Assembly (NCBI GenBank): GCA_947038135.1
Contig: CAMQVM010000008.1
Coordinates: 1 to 17,509, forward strand
Reading direction: 5' to 3'
Origin: an uncultured Rikenellaceae bacterium
GTDB lineage: Bacteria; Bacteroidota; Bacteroidia; Bacteroidales; Rikenellaceae
Length of the DNA: 17,509 nt
Shown here: positions 1-7,531 of the stretch, one piece after another
Numbering within the stretch: position 1 is the first letter of the stretch
How the letters are laid out: each line of letters starts with the position of its first letter
Notes under the pieces: generated by a model
The model's database searches: none
What the model saw: the letters and a program-made list of their open reading frames with translations, nothing else
Told to the model about the DNA's origin: nothing
Program-made: the position numbers and the translations under genes

Positions 1-61
1 CTGAAGATAGAGCTTTCATCACAATTTAATCGGACAACACTAAGTTGAATTTATCATTATA

Positions 62-93
62 TTTAGCAAAGTCGAAAATATTTTTTAACTTTA
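62..93 (+). promoter_or_regulatory. Weak candidate promoter for the YitT-PgpH pair
   Basis: TTTA at 62-65 and TAACTTTA at 86-93, 20 bp apart, each differ by one base from the Bacteroidota consensus (TTTG and TAnnTTTG). Transcription would begin near position 100, leaving a very short leader before the ATG at 115. This is inference from a motif match only. Confidence 0.3.
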
Positions 94-114
94 CAGTATA
101 TTAAAGCATATGTT

Positions 115-1005
115 ATGGTTGTTCAAAAAGATAAAGTTGTCTCTTGGGTAGGAATAGTAGTTGGTTCATTTTTAGTTGCTACTGGTTTTGCACTATTCAT
201 AAGCCCCTATAAGATAGTCCCAGGAGGGGTTTACGGTATAGGTATTATTCTAAATAACTTTTTTCCAGATATCAAAGTTGGTACTTTTGGCTTATGTCTT
301 GATGTGCCATTATTGTTGATATCACTAAAGATATTTGGTAGCTCGTTTGGCTCAAAAACTGTTGTTTCGGCTATATTGACACCTATTTTCATGAACCTTA
401 TTGCTTATTATGTTGGTGAAACTCCATCTACTATGTTTGGGGGTAACATGAACCTATCAGATGATATACTTCTGGCTGCAATATATGGCGGTGCGATTGT
501 AGGAGCAGGGTTGGGTATAATATTCAAAAATAAGGCTACTAGTGGTGGTACAGATATTGTGGCGATGATACTTTGTAAGTATAGTAAGCTGAAGATATCT
601 AATAGTATGCTGATAGTAGAGCTATTTGTTATTACAGCAGGTTTTATAGCTTTAGGTAACTGGAAGCTCCCTCTTTACGCCCTTGTATGTGTGTTTGTAA
701 CTACTAAAGTAATTGATTATATTGTAGATGGAGGATCTAGTGATAAGCTTCTTTTTATTATATCTGATAAGCACGATGAGCTACGTGAATATATTCTTAA
801 TGATCTATCTCGGGGAGGTACATATATCAAATCGGAGGGTATGTATACACAAAATCGTAAAGATATGATCTTTTTGGCCATTCCTCGTCAAGAGATGGTT
901 GCTGTTCAGTCGTGTATTAAAAAGGTCGATCCTGAGGTCTTTATGGTTGTGGTTAATGCTCATGAAACACTTGGTAGTGGCTTTAGGTCTATCGATAAAA
1001 CATAA
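115..1005 (+). CDS. YitT family membrane protein (DUF161/DUF2179)
   Basis: A 296-residue integral membrane protein of the YitT family, which has no firmly established function. The N-terminal two thirds (about residues 10-200) contain five to six hydrophobic segments; the early SPYKIVPGGVYGIGIIL stretch and the later NKATSGGTDIVAMIL stretch are typical of the family. The cytoplasmic C-terminal part (about 208-290) is the DUF2179 domain, with RGGTYIKSEGMYTQ and the conserved end VVNAHETLGSGF. Length fits full-length members. The ATG at 115 is chosen because the overlapping ATG at 110 runs into a stop after 13 codons. The stop is 32 bp before the PgpH-like gene on the same strand, so the two are probably cotranscribed. 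The family call is confident; substrate and role are unknown. Confidence 0.9.
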   Translation: MVVQKDKVVSWVGIVVGSFLVATGFALFISPYKIVPGGVYGIGIILNNFFPDIKVGTFGLCLDVPLLLISLKIFGSSFGSKTVVSAILTPIFMNLIAYYVGETPSTMFGGNMNLSDDILLAAIYGGAIVGAGLGIIFKNKATSGGTDIVAMILCKYSKLKISNSMLIVELFVITAGFIALGNWKLPLYALVCVFVTTKVIDYIVDGGSSDKLLFIISDKHDELREYILNDLSRGGTYIKSEGMYTQNRKDMIFLAIPRQEMVAVQSCIKKVDPEVFMVVVNAHETLGSGFRSIDKT

Positions 1006-1037
1006 AATAATTTTAAAAATATAAATAACAAAATACT

Positions 1038-3080
1038 ATGAATAAGACATATATAATGCTTTTGGTCTTTGTTTCAACTGCCATAATCATTTCACTACTT
1101 TTACCACGTCAGCACACTATCAAGTTTAGTTATAGTCAAGGAGAGGAGTGGGCACACGATGATCTTGTTGCAGATTTCAGTTTTCCAATACAAAAAAGTA
1201 AGCTAGAGTATAATCAAGATATTGAGGCTGCCAAAGAGCGTTTTACCCCTATTTACATCATGGCAACAGAGGTGTCGGAGGGTGTGAAAAATATGTTTGC
1301 TCAATATCTATCTACCTATGACTATCAAATGAGCAGTAGTGATATGCTTAATGAGTTTAAGAGTAGCGCAAATAACCTTATTGATAGCATATATGGCGCA
1401 GGGGTTATTATAAACTATAATCTTGATACAGTTGATATCTCTAAAAGTGGGTTTATTAGAGTTGTTGAAAATGGAGAGCTTGCAACTATGTCGCTGAAGC
1501 ATATCTATACATTAGACGAGGCTAGAGCAGTGTTTGAAAGTTGGTTGAATGGTTATATGAGTGCCAAGGAGGTTGGAGATATTCATGAGTATTTTACAGC
1601 GAATATAATCTATGATGAGGTGCTAAATAACACAGAGATGTCTGATATGCTAGCTACTGTATCTTCTACAAAAGGTTTTATTCCTGCTGGTAGTCAAATA
1701 ATAAAGAGTGGTAATGTAGTAACTGCATCGACACTTCAAGTTATAGATTCATATAAGCAAGAGTATGCGCTTCGTAATGGCGACACCTATTCATTTACTC
1801 TTCTACTAGGAAATTTCGTCTATGTGTTTATTATACTAGCGATATCATATATCTTTTTAAGTTGCTTCCGAAAAGAGTTCTCTAAAAGCATGAGTAATGT
1901 GCTGTTTATCCTCTTTATATATATCCTTATGGTGGCTATGAGTTATGGTGTGTCTAAGTTCGACAACCTTAATTTATATATCATACCATATATTATAGTG
2001 CCCTTTTATGTTGTTACGTTCTATGATATCAGAATGTCGATATTTGAATATATAGCAGTTTTGTTTCTATGTGCTCCTTTTTCAGCTGCACCAGTAGAGT
2101 TTTTATTTGTTAATCTTTTTACTGGTTTGGCGGGTATTTTCATTATGCAAAATTCATATTATCGTCAAAAGTTATTTGTGGCTGTTGGTGGAATGCTCTT
2201 AATATACAATTTGAGCTTTATATCTATCTCTTTTATGAATGAGCCTAATATATCTGCTATGAAGTGGGGTACACTTATTTGGTTTCCTCTTAATATTATC
2301 ATATTCTTGGCTCTTTATCAGCTAGTTTATCTTCTTGAAAAGATATTTGGCTTTGTAACAGATATTACACTCTTTGAGCTATGCGACACAAATCACTTTC
2401 TGCTTCGTGAGTTGGCCGAGAAAGCCCCTGGTACCTTTCAGCACTCTGTGCAGGTGGCAAATTTGGCAGAGGCGGCGGCTAAAGAGATTGGTGCAAACCC
2501 TCTGTATGCTCGTACTGGTGCACTATACCATGATATAGGCAAGACAGAGAACCCCCAATACTTTATCGAAAACTCTACCTCAGAGTTTAGCCTGCACGAT
2601 AAGCTTGAACCACTAGAGAGTGCGCAGATTATCAAACGTCATATCACTGATGGCGTAATGCTTGCATACAGACATAACCTACCTAGTGCATTGACAGACT
2701 TTATTACTGGTCACCATGCTAAGTCGCTAATATACTACTTTTATCATCAACATGTAAGTAAAATTATTGCTAATGGTGAGCAGGTAGACGAGGCAGAGAT
2801 ACAAAAGCATTTTAGGTATGATGGACCATCGCCAGTCTCTAAAGAGGCCACTATATGTATGATGGCAGATAGCGTAGAGGCAGCATCTCGTTCGTTAAAA
2901 GAGTACACTTCTGAGGCTATATCTGATCTTGTAGATAGCGTTATTGATGTGCAGCTTAGTGAGGGGAGTTTTGAAGATTCTCTGCTCTCTTATGCTGAAA
3001 TAATGAAGGTGAAGAGTGTGCTTAAGAGCAAGATAGAGACAATTTATCATGTTCGAATAGAGTATCCTGATAGGAAGTAA
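1038..3080 (+). CDS. PgpH-like 7TM-HD family cyclic-di-AMP phosphodiesterase
   Basis: A 680-residue membrane phosphodiesterase of the 7TMR-HD family, whose characterised members (Listeria PgpH) hydrolyse c-di-AMP to pApA. Visible order: one N-terminal membrane anchor (about residues 5-22), a long extracytoplasmic 7TMR-HDED-type region (about 23-250), a block of about seven hydrophobic helices (about 252-435), then a cytoplasmic HD domain. The HD domain has the family signature GTFQHSVQVANLAEAAAKEI with metal-ligand candidate H469, the YHDIGK motif with H498-D499, and a second GHH motif at H559-H560, so the active site looks intact. Length is in the normal range. It follows the YitT gene after 32 bp. 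Substrate is inferred from the family; no diadenylate cyclase gene lies in this window. Confidence 0.9.
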   Translation: MNKTYIMLLVFVSTAIIISLLLPRQHTIKFSYSQGEEWAHDDLVADFSFPIQKSKLEYNQDIEAAKERFTPIYIMATEVSEGVKNMFAQYLSTYDYQMSSSDMLNEFKSSANNLIDSIYGAGVIINYNLDTVDISKSGFIRVVENGELATMSLKHIYTLDEARAVFESWLNGYMSAKEVGDIHEYFTANIIYDEVLNNTEMSDMLATVSSTKGFIPAGSQIIKSGNVVTASTLQVIDSYKQEYALRNGDTYSFTLLLGNFVYVFIILAISYIFLSCFRKEFSKSMSNVLFILFIYILMVAMSYGVSKFDNLNLYIIPYIIVPFYVVTFYDIRMSIFEYIAVLFLCAPFSAAPVEFLFVNLFTGLAGIFIMQNSYYRQKLFVAVGGMLLIYNLSFISISFMNEPNISAMKWGTLIWFPLNIIIFLALYQLVYLLEKIFGFVTDITLFELCDTNHFLLRELAEKAPGTFQHSVQVANLAEAAAKEIGANPLYARTGALYHDIGKTENPQYFIENSTSEFSLHDKLEPLESAQIIKRHITDGVMLAYRHNLPSALTDFITGHHAKSLIYYFYHQHVSKIIANGEQVDEAEIQKHFRYDGPSPVSKEATICMMADSVEAASRSLKEYTSEAISDLVDSVIDVQLSEGSFEDSLLSYAEIMKVKSVLKSKIETIYHVRIEYPDRK

Positions 3081-3123
3081 ATATAAGCAAATAACAAAAT
3101 AAATAGAATAATTACTGTTTTAA

Positions 3124-3155
3124 TGTGTGTAATTGGTTTTTTATTTATATATTTG
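3124..3155 (+). promoter_or_regulatory. Candidate promoter for threonine dehydrogenase
   Basis: TATATTTG at 3148-3155 matches the Bacteroidota -7 consensus TAnnTTTG exactly, with TGTG (3 of 4 to TTTG) 20 bp upstream at 3124-3127. Predicted start is near 3162, giving a leader of about 50 nt before the ATG at 3213. It separates this gene transcriptionally from the PgpH-like gene. Confidence 0.5.
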
Positions 3156-3212
3156 TAGCAGTTTTTAATGAAAATAGAAATTTATTATAATTATATTATT
3201 AGCATATAAAAG

Positions 3213-4172
3213 ATGAAAAAAATCCTTGTAGTTGGGGCAGGTGGTCAGATAGGTTCTGAGCTTACTAGCCATTTAAGAAACATTTACGGTAATGATAATG
3301 TTGTTGCGTCTGATATCCGCCCAGTCGACACCATTAAGTCTGATGGTCCTTTCGAAATTATTGATGCTACTGAGAGCCTTAAGTTGGCTTATGTAGTTCA
3401 AAAGTATAATATCGATACTATCTATAATCTTGTGGCTCTACTTTCTGCCACTGGCGAAAAAAATCCAATGCTTGCTTGGAATATCAATATGAGTGCGCTG
3501 ATAAACTCTTTAGAGGTGGCGAAAATGTATGGTTGTGCAGTGTTTACTCCTAGCTCAATCGGTGCCTTTGGTCCTGATACTCCTAAAGATGGTACTCCTC
3601 AAGATACTATTATGCGACCTACAACTATGTATGGTGTGTGTAAAGTGTCTGGTGAGCTTATGAGTGACTACTATTTCCACCGCTTTGGTGTAGATACTCG
3701 TAGTGTACGTTTTCCAGGTATCATATCTAACAACACTCTTCCTGGTGGTGGTACTACCGACTATGCAGTAGAGATATTTTATGAGGCTATACGTAGTGGA
3801 TCTTTTGTGTGTCCTATTGCTAGCGACTCATATATGGATATGATGTATATGCCTGATGCACTAAATGCTTGTGTGCAGGTGATGGAGGCTGATCCTAAAA
3901 AGCTTATTCATCGTAATAGCTTTAACATAGCATCTATGAGTTTTACCCCTGATATTCTTTTTGCAGAGATAAAAAAGCATGTTCCAAATTTAGCTGTTAC
4001 ATATAATGTAGACCCTATAAAGCAAGCTATTGCTAATAGCTGGCCAAACTCACTTGATGATTCTGCTGCTCGTGCTGAGTGGGGGTGGAAGCCTGAAAGT
4101 AACCTAGAGTCTATGACTAAAGATATGCTTAAGGTTATCGGCGAGAAATTTAAAGCAGGTATCTTGAAGTAA
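3213..4172 (+). CDS. tdh: L-threonine 3-dehydrogenase, SDR (UDP-galactose epimerase-like) type
   Basis: NAD-dependent oxidation of L-threonine to 2-amino-3-oxobutanoate, the first step of threonine conversion to glycine and acetyl-CoA; cytoplasmic. The 319-residue protein is an extended short-chain dehydrogenase, not the zinc-dependent E. coli Tdh. It has the Rossmann motif GAGGQIG (G8, G11, G14), a catalytic serine region PSSIG at 113-117, and the YxxxK pair Y140/K144. Family-specific features include the GGGTTDYAVE substrate loop, DSYMDMMYMPDA, and near the C-terminus the SWPNSLDDSAARAEWGW block shared by SDR-type threonine dehydrogenases. It is alone between its own promoter and a strong terminator. 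The usual partner, 2-amino-3-ketobutyrate CoA ligase (kbl), is not in the window. A generic NAD-dependent epimerase is the alternative, less likely given the C-terminal signature. Confidence 0.88.
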   Translation: MKKILVVGAGGQIGSELTSHLRNIYGNDNVVASDIRPVDTIKSDGPFEIIDATESLKLAYVVQKYNIDTIYNLVALLSATGEKNPMLAWNINMSALINSLEVAKMYGCAVFTPSSIGAFGPDTPKDGTPQDTIMRPTTMYGVCKVSGELMSDYYFHRFGVDTRSVRFPGIISNNTLPGGGTTDYAVEIFYEAIRSGSFVCPIASDSYMDMMYMPDALNACVQVMEADPKKLIHRNSFNIASMSFTPDILFAEIKKHVPNLAVTYNVDPIKQAIANSWPNSLDDSAARAEWGWKPESNLESMTKDMLKVIGEKFKAGILK

Positions 4173-4213
4173 TCAGTGCTTTGCAGCTCTTAATACATAT
4201 TCAATGTAATTCC

Positions 4214-4253
4214 TAATATAATGGCTTGACAATTTTGTCAAGCCATTATATTA
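4214..4253 (+). terminator. Strong intrinsic terminator after tdh
   Basis: A perfect 18-bp inverted repeat (4214-4231 with 4236-4253, centred on TGGCTTGACA / TGTCAAGCCA) with a 4-nt loop, 42 bp after the tdh stop. The arms end in AT-rich sequence, so it could work in both directions. Confidence 0.85.
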
Positions 4254-4284
4254 TACAATCCTCTTCTTAACTTTTAATACATTC

Positions 4285-5127
4285 ATGTTACAAACAAAAT
4301 TTCTTATTTGATACTATCAGTATCTCTTTTACACAATTTTCCCTACACTATTATTATCACTGTTATCTTGCTACAAAACAGGTAGCTGATAAAAATGACA
4401 TTAAACCATTAATAGCGACTATTGATACGCAATATTACACTGATGGTGTAATAGATCAAACGGCGTGTCAAGTTGTGTATTTGACTATGATGCTCAAAAT
4501 AGGCTTGAAAAAATGGTGACTTATTACTATAATCGTGGCTCTGATATTGGTGATGGCTCTGTTTCGTTAGTGTTTACTACTACTGTTTCCTATGTTTATT
4601 CAAAAAATAAACTAACACTGAAAACTGATTCATCTCGTGAAAACAAAGAGCAAGAATTTGTTTTGAATGATAAAGGCAATGTTATTTCAGAGAATAGCAC
4701 AGTTCCGAATTTATTTAGATATGATCGAGATGGATATTCAAGCCAAATTGCGCAAGGTGACATGATTACAACTTATACTTGAGAAGCAGGAAATCTTAAA
4801 GCTGTAAAGATTCAAGATAATGAGGGTTCATCAGCTTTGAATACATCTTATACTAACTATGCAAATAACACAAATTTAGATTTAAATGAGTTTATATGTG
4901 GTGTTTATGGAGATGATTATGGTTCTTTAGCAATGGCTAAAGTCTTAGGTGGATGCTCTAAAAATCTTGTAGGTCGTAATACGTTCAGCGCAGATCATTA
5001 TTTAGATGACTATAGCTTTGAATATGAGCTGAATGAGCAACAATTGCCAGTGAAAGTTTTAGATTATTCGCTGTTTGGTGTAGACGAGAAGTCGCTTGGC
5101 GTTGTTCATACTATCACTTACGAATAA
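4285..5127 (+). pseudogene. Decayed lipoprotein gene, paralogue of the BACON lipoprotein next to it
   Basis: Remnant of a secreted lipoprotein gene related to the intact gene at 5216-6346. A lipoprotein signal peptide (LLLSLLSC, Cys codon at 4369) is readable in frame 1 (start positions congruent to 1 mod 3). A stop follows at 4387 and homology (IKPLIATID, matching HKPLITSVV) continues in the next frame from about 4388. It returns to the first frame before about 4477 (CVFDYDAQNRL matching YFKYDTQNRL). The spacing from KPLI to the YDxQN motif is 86 nt here against 87 in the intact copy, consistent with a 1-nt deletion. An in-frame TGA at 4780-4782 aligns with Trp255 of the intact protein. The frame then stays open through NNTNLDLN and ends in HTITYE, like its neighbour. 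It never had, or has lost, the BACON domain: only about ten codons separate the lipid Cys from KPLI. The 5' limit is approximate; the ATG at 4285 is followed by an early stop. Confidence 0.85.
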
Positions 5128-5129
5128 CA

Positions 5130-5161
5130 CTTGTTTGTTGAAGAAGAAACACTTATCTTTG
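5130..5161 (+). promoter_or_regulatory. Candidate promoter for BACON lipoprotein
   Basis: TATCTTTG at 5154-5161 matches the -7 consensus exactly; CTTG (3 of 4) lies 20 bp upstream at 5130-5133, directly after the pseudogene stop. Predicted leader to the ATG at 5216 is about 48 nt. The intact copy therefore probably does not depend on transcription through its decayed neighbour. Confidence 0.5.
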
Positions 5162-5215
5162 TGTGATAATTTATTTTACCTATTTCTTTCAGAAACTATT
5201 AAAATCTTTAAAACC

Positions 5216-6346
5216 ATGAAAACCATGAAAAAAGCACCCTTTATTTTTACTCTCTTATCGCTGTTGTTGTTATCACTATCATCTTGTAAAAAGGAGAGTG
5301 TAACAGTTTCAGTATTCACAAATTACAATCTCGAATTGCTAACACAAGTGCTATTTGCAGATGAGGTAAAAGGTAAAGAAACATTTGCATTTACATCTAC
5401 AAAACCTTGGACTACTGCTATTGATACTGCTAACTCATGGGTTACAATAGATAATACGAGTGGTGAAGCAGGTAGCTCAAAAATTAATATCACTCTTGAA
5501 GAAAATATGTCAGGAACAGACCGAGAGGCGAAAATAGATATTAAAGCTGATGATTCTGTATTAACTATTACAGTGTCGCAGAAGGCTACTACAGAAGCAG
5601 GAGTGGTGCATAAACCACTAATAACTTCTGTTGTTGCTGAAAGTTTTGATGATAAAGGAGTGGCAGAAGCTGATAAGAGCTATATCTATTTCAAATATGA
5701 TACTCAAAATAGACTTATACAAGTACGCATTGAGTTTACTATGTTAAATGGTGATAATAAACCAGAGGTATTTAGAGCAACTAGGGATTTTACTTATTCA
5801 GAAAGCAAAATTATTGAAAAAGCTAATTTTAATTCTGATCTCAGTGGAAATATCTTCACATTGAATGATAAAGGTTATATTATTTCTGTAGATCGTGAAA
5901 ATCCTATCTCACTGCAATACAATGCAGAAGGGTATTTGAGTAAACAGTTGGAGCTTGACAACACTATATCTTTTTCTTGGAAGGATGGAAATCTAGTAAC
6001 CTTGGAAAATCCTAAAGCTTCATATTCGCAATTGACAGAGATAACTTATAGTGGGTATGAAAATAATACAAATTTAGATTTAAATACTCTACTATCTTCA
6101 TCAGAACTAGAAAGTGGTGCGAATGAGCATTTTCTAATTGGAGTACATAAAGGAGTGATGGGCAAGTCTTCTAAAAATCTAGTGAGTATTAGCGCAGGTA
6201 AATATAAAGATGATAGTGATTATATAACACGTTTTGAATATGAGGTAAATGAGCATAAGCTACCAGTGAAAATCACTACCTATACTACTAAACCACCTCT
6301 TAATATAGAATATTTAACATCTATTAACACTATCACTTACGAATAA
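5216..6346 (+). CDS. BACON domain lipoprotein with C-terminal DUF4595-like YD-repeat region
   Basis: A predicted 376-residue lipoprotein exported by a type II signal peptide: basic start, hydrophobic core, lipobox LSLSSC with Cys24, followed by KKE. Residues about 55-123 form a BACON domain (ETFAFTSTKPWT... WVTIDNTSGEAGSS ... ITVSQKA), an Ig-like module of Bacteroidota surface proteins proposed to bind carbohydrate or mucin. From about 128 to the end come short beta-hairpin repeats (YFKYDTQNRL, FTLNDKGYIISV, LQYNAEGYLSK, ISFSWKDGNL, FEYEVNEHKLPVK) resembling DUF4595-type, Rhs/YD-like lipoproteins. Either the ATG at 5216 or the one at 5225 could start it; the open frame extends to 5096 but that part overlaps the pseudogene end and ruins the signal peptide. 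It ends with the same 19 bases (ACTATCACTTACGAATAAC) as the pseudogene, consistent with tandem duplication. Ligand and function are unknown. Confidence 0.85.
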   Translation: MKTMKKAPFIFTLLSLLLLSLSSCKKESVTVSVFTNYNLELLTQVLFADEVKGKETFAFTSTKPWTTAIDTANSWVTIDNTSGEAGSSKINITLEENMSGTDREAKIDIKADDSVLTITVSQKATTEAGVVHKPLITSVVAESFDDKGVAEADKSYIYFKYDTQNRLIQVRIEFTMLNGDNKPEVFRATRDFTYSESKIIEKANFNSDLSGNIFTLNDKGYIISVDRENPISLQYNAEGYLSKQLELDNTISFSWKDGNLVTLENPKASYSQLTEITYSGYENNTNLDLNTLLSSSELESGANEHFLIGVHKGVMGKSSKNLVSISAGKYKDDSDYITRFEYEVNEHKLPVKITTYTTKPPLNIEYLTSINTITYE

Positions 6347-6411
6347 CCACTAGCTTTTATCAACTTCAAAATCATGATGTGTTATTATAGTTGATAGTTT
6401 TATGTTAATAA

Positions 6412-6458
6412 ATAAAAGGGTGTTTCTCAAAACTAAATGTTGAGAAACACCCTTTTAT
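6412..6458 (+). terminator. Terminator after BACON lipoprotein
   Basis: A perfect 19-bp inverted repeat (6412-6430 with 6440-6458; core AAAAGGGTGTTTCTCAA) with a 9-nt loop and a CCCTTTTAT end, 65 bp after the stop codon. Confidence 0.85.
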
Positions 6459-6533
6459 ACAAACCCTCAGTTTTTTGCAATTTATTAATTATCAACGCTA
6501 TTCTCTAGTTTGGGTTTTTCTTAATTTTGCAAC

Positions 6534-6604
6534 GGCTTACAAAATATATTTGAATACATCAAAATATATATATCAATGCTAATATTCAGCAGGTGTTGTA
6601 AGCC
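6534..6604. repeat. Widely spaced 9-bp inverted repeat in the convergent intergenic region
   Basis: GGCTTACAA at 6534-6542 and TTGTAAGCC at 6596-6604 are perfect inverted copies separated by 53 AT-rich bases. This is the only structure I see in 6459-6605 between the two convergent terminators; no reading frame of note is present. Chance occurrence is possible. Confidence 0.35.
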
Positions 6605-6605
6605 A

Positions 6606-6642
6606 AAAAGAGCGAGATGATTATCAATCATATCGCTCTTTT
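6606..6642 (-). terminator. Terminator for the minus-strand receptor/lipoprotein operon
   Basis: A 17-bp stem (6606-6622 with 6626-6642, one mismatch; AAAAGAGCGA / TCGCTCTTTT) with a 3-nt loop, 31 bp beyond the stop of the minus-strand lipoprotein. On that strand the stem ends in five T residues. Confidence 0.8.
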
Positions 6643-6673
6643 GTATAGTATAGCCGTGTTTATAAAACAACTA

Positions 6674-7522
6674 TTATTTTACACTACCGCTATAATTCAT
6701 ATCAAAACCAGAGCTCTTCATGCTCATTGTTAATACACCACTTTTTATTGCTCCTGCAACGTTTGTAAAAGTAGATCGGTAATTAGCTTTGTCACCAACA
6801 AAAGGAGTAAATACCATACCACTAAAATTAATATCATCGCCCTCTTTTGTGAAGTTAACCCATTTTAGTGTCATAGGCATATCAGGCATCATAGGAGCAA
6901 ATTTAATACCATTCATGGTGATATTCATCTTTCCTATCTTATCATACATAACAGTCGAAAAAGTGATACCTTTGCTATCGGTAGCAGGTGCTTCACCCCT
7001 TTTCATTGATAGGTCTCCAGTGAATGATTGCTCGGTAGCTACGGTGTTAGTCGTAACAGGTAGTTCCCCCTCTGTAAGTGCCGCTTTGTAGGTTACTGCA
7101 TATTCTATACACGAAAACTCTAGCATCATAGAGTCTTTGGTTAGCTCACTTTGCAGTCTAGTAATTTTGTACTTGTCGTAAGGCTTACCCCCAGCATTAG
7201 GAATTGTCTCTGCCGCTCCAATTGCTAGTTTGCCATCTTTATATGTATATGGCACATTTTTCATCTCCATTGTTTGAGCAGGCATCTTATCTGTAAAAGA
7301 TATCTCGTTCATTACAATGGTAGCGGTGTTGCTTTCAGTGTTGAATGTAAGGTCAAAAATTGCATTTTTGTTTTCGAAGTCAACTTTGTCTGGTGATGTT
7401 GATACCATTACACCTTTGTACTTAGGTGGTACAACCTCTTTGTTGTCATTTTTTACCTCTTTATCGCATGAGGTGAATAGCATTGTGGTAAGTGCAACTA
7501 GTGTTAATTTAAAATTTTTCAT
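6674..7522 (-). CDS. Lipoprotein with two tandem calycin-like domains
   Basis: A 282-residue predicted lipoprotein: signal peptide with lipobox FTSC, Cys19, followed by DKE and a charged linker. Two beta-rich repeats follow, about residues 34-150 and 165-282. They share one pattern: TATIVMNEISFTDKMPAQTMEMK in the first aligns with KMNITMNGIKFAPMMPDMPMTLK in the second. Each starts with a Y/F-x-G strand and the second closes with MNYSGSVK. This fits the calycin-like (lipocalin-type barrel) domains of Bacteroidales lipoproteins. The gene starts only 9 bp after the TonB-dependent receptor stop on the same strand, so the two are surely cotranscribed and probably act together at the outer membrane, for example in ligand capture. 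Ligand unknown; the family call rests on pattern recognition rather than a search. Confidence 0.8.
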   Translation of the reverse strand: MKNFKLTLVALTTMLFTSCDKEVKNDNKEVVPPKYKGVMVSTSPDKVDFENKNAIFDLTFNTESNTATIVMNEISFTDKMPAQTMEMKNVPYTYKDGKLAIGAAETIPNAGGKPYDKYKITRLQSELTKDSMMLEFSCIEYAVTYKAALTEGELPVTTNTVATEQSFTGDLSMKRGEAPATDSKGITFSTVMYDKIGKMNITMNGIKFAPMMPDMPMTLKWVNFTKEGDDINFSGMVFTPFVGDKANYRSTFTNVAGAIKSGVLTMSMKSSGFDMNYSGSVK

Positions 7523-7531
7523 AATAGAAGA

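Noticed and set aside
1..48. C-terminal tail of an upstream gene (open frame ending in TGA at 46-48)
   Set aside because: Only 15 codons are visible and I cannot match them to any family.
4780..4782. UGA recoding to tryptophan in this organism
   Set aside because: All intact genes use TGG for Trp, and the same gene also has two frameshifts, so a nonsense mutation in a pseudogene is simpler.
4465..5127. Two separate small genes at 4465-4782 and 4837-5127
   Set aside because: They lie in one frame split by a single TGA and align end to end with the C-terminal region of the neighbouring lipoprotein, so they are fragments of one pseudogene.
5096..5215. Upstream start for the BACON lipoprotein at 5096
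   Set aside because: It overlaps the pseudogene end and the candidate promoter, and would bury the lipoprotein signal peptide 40 residues inside.
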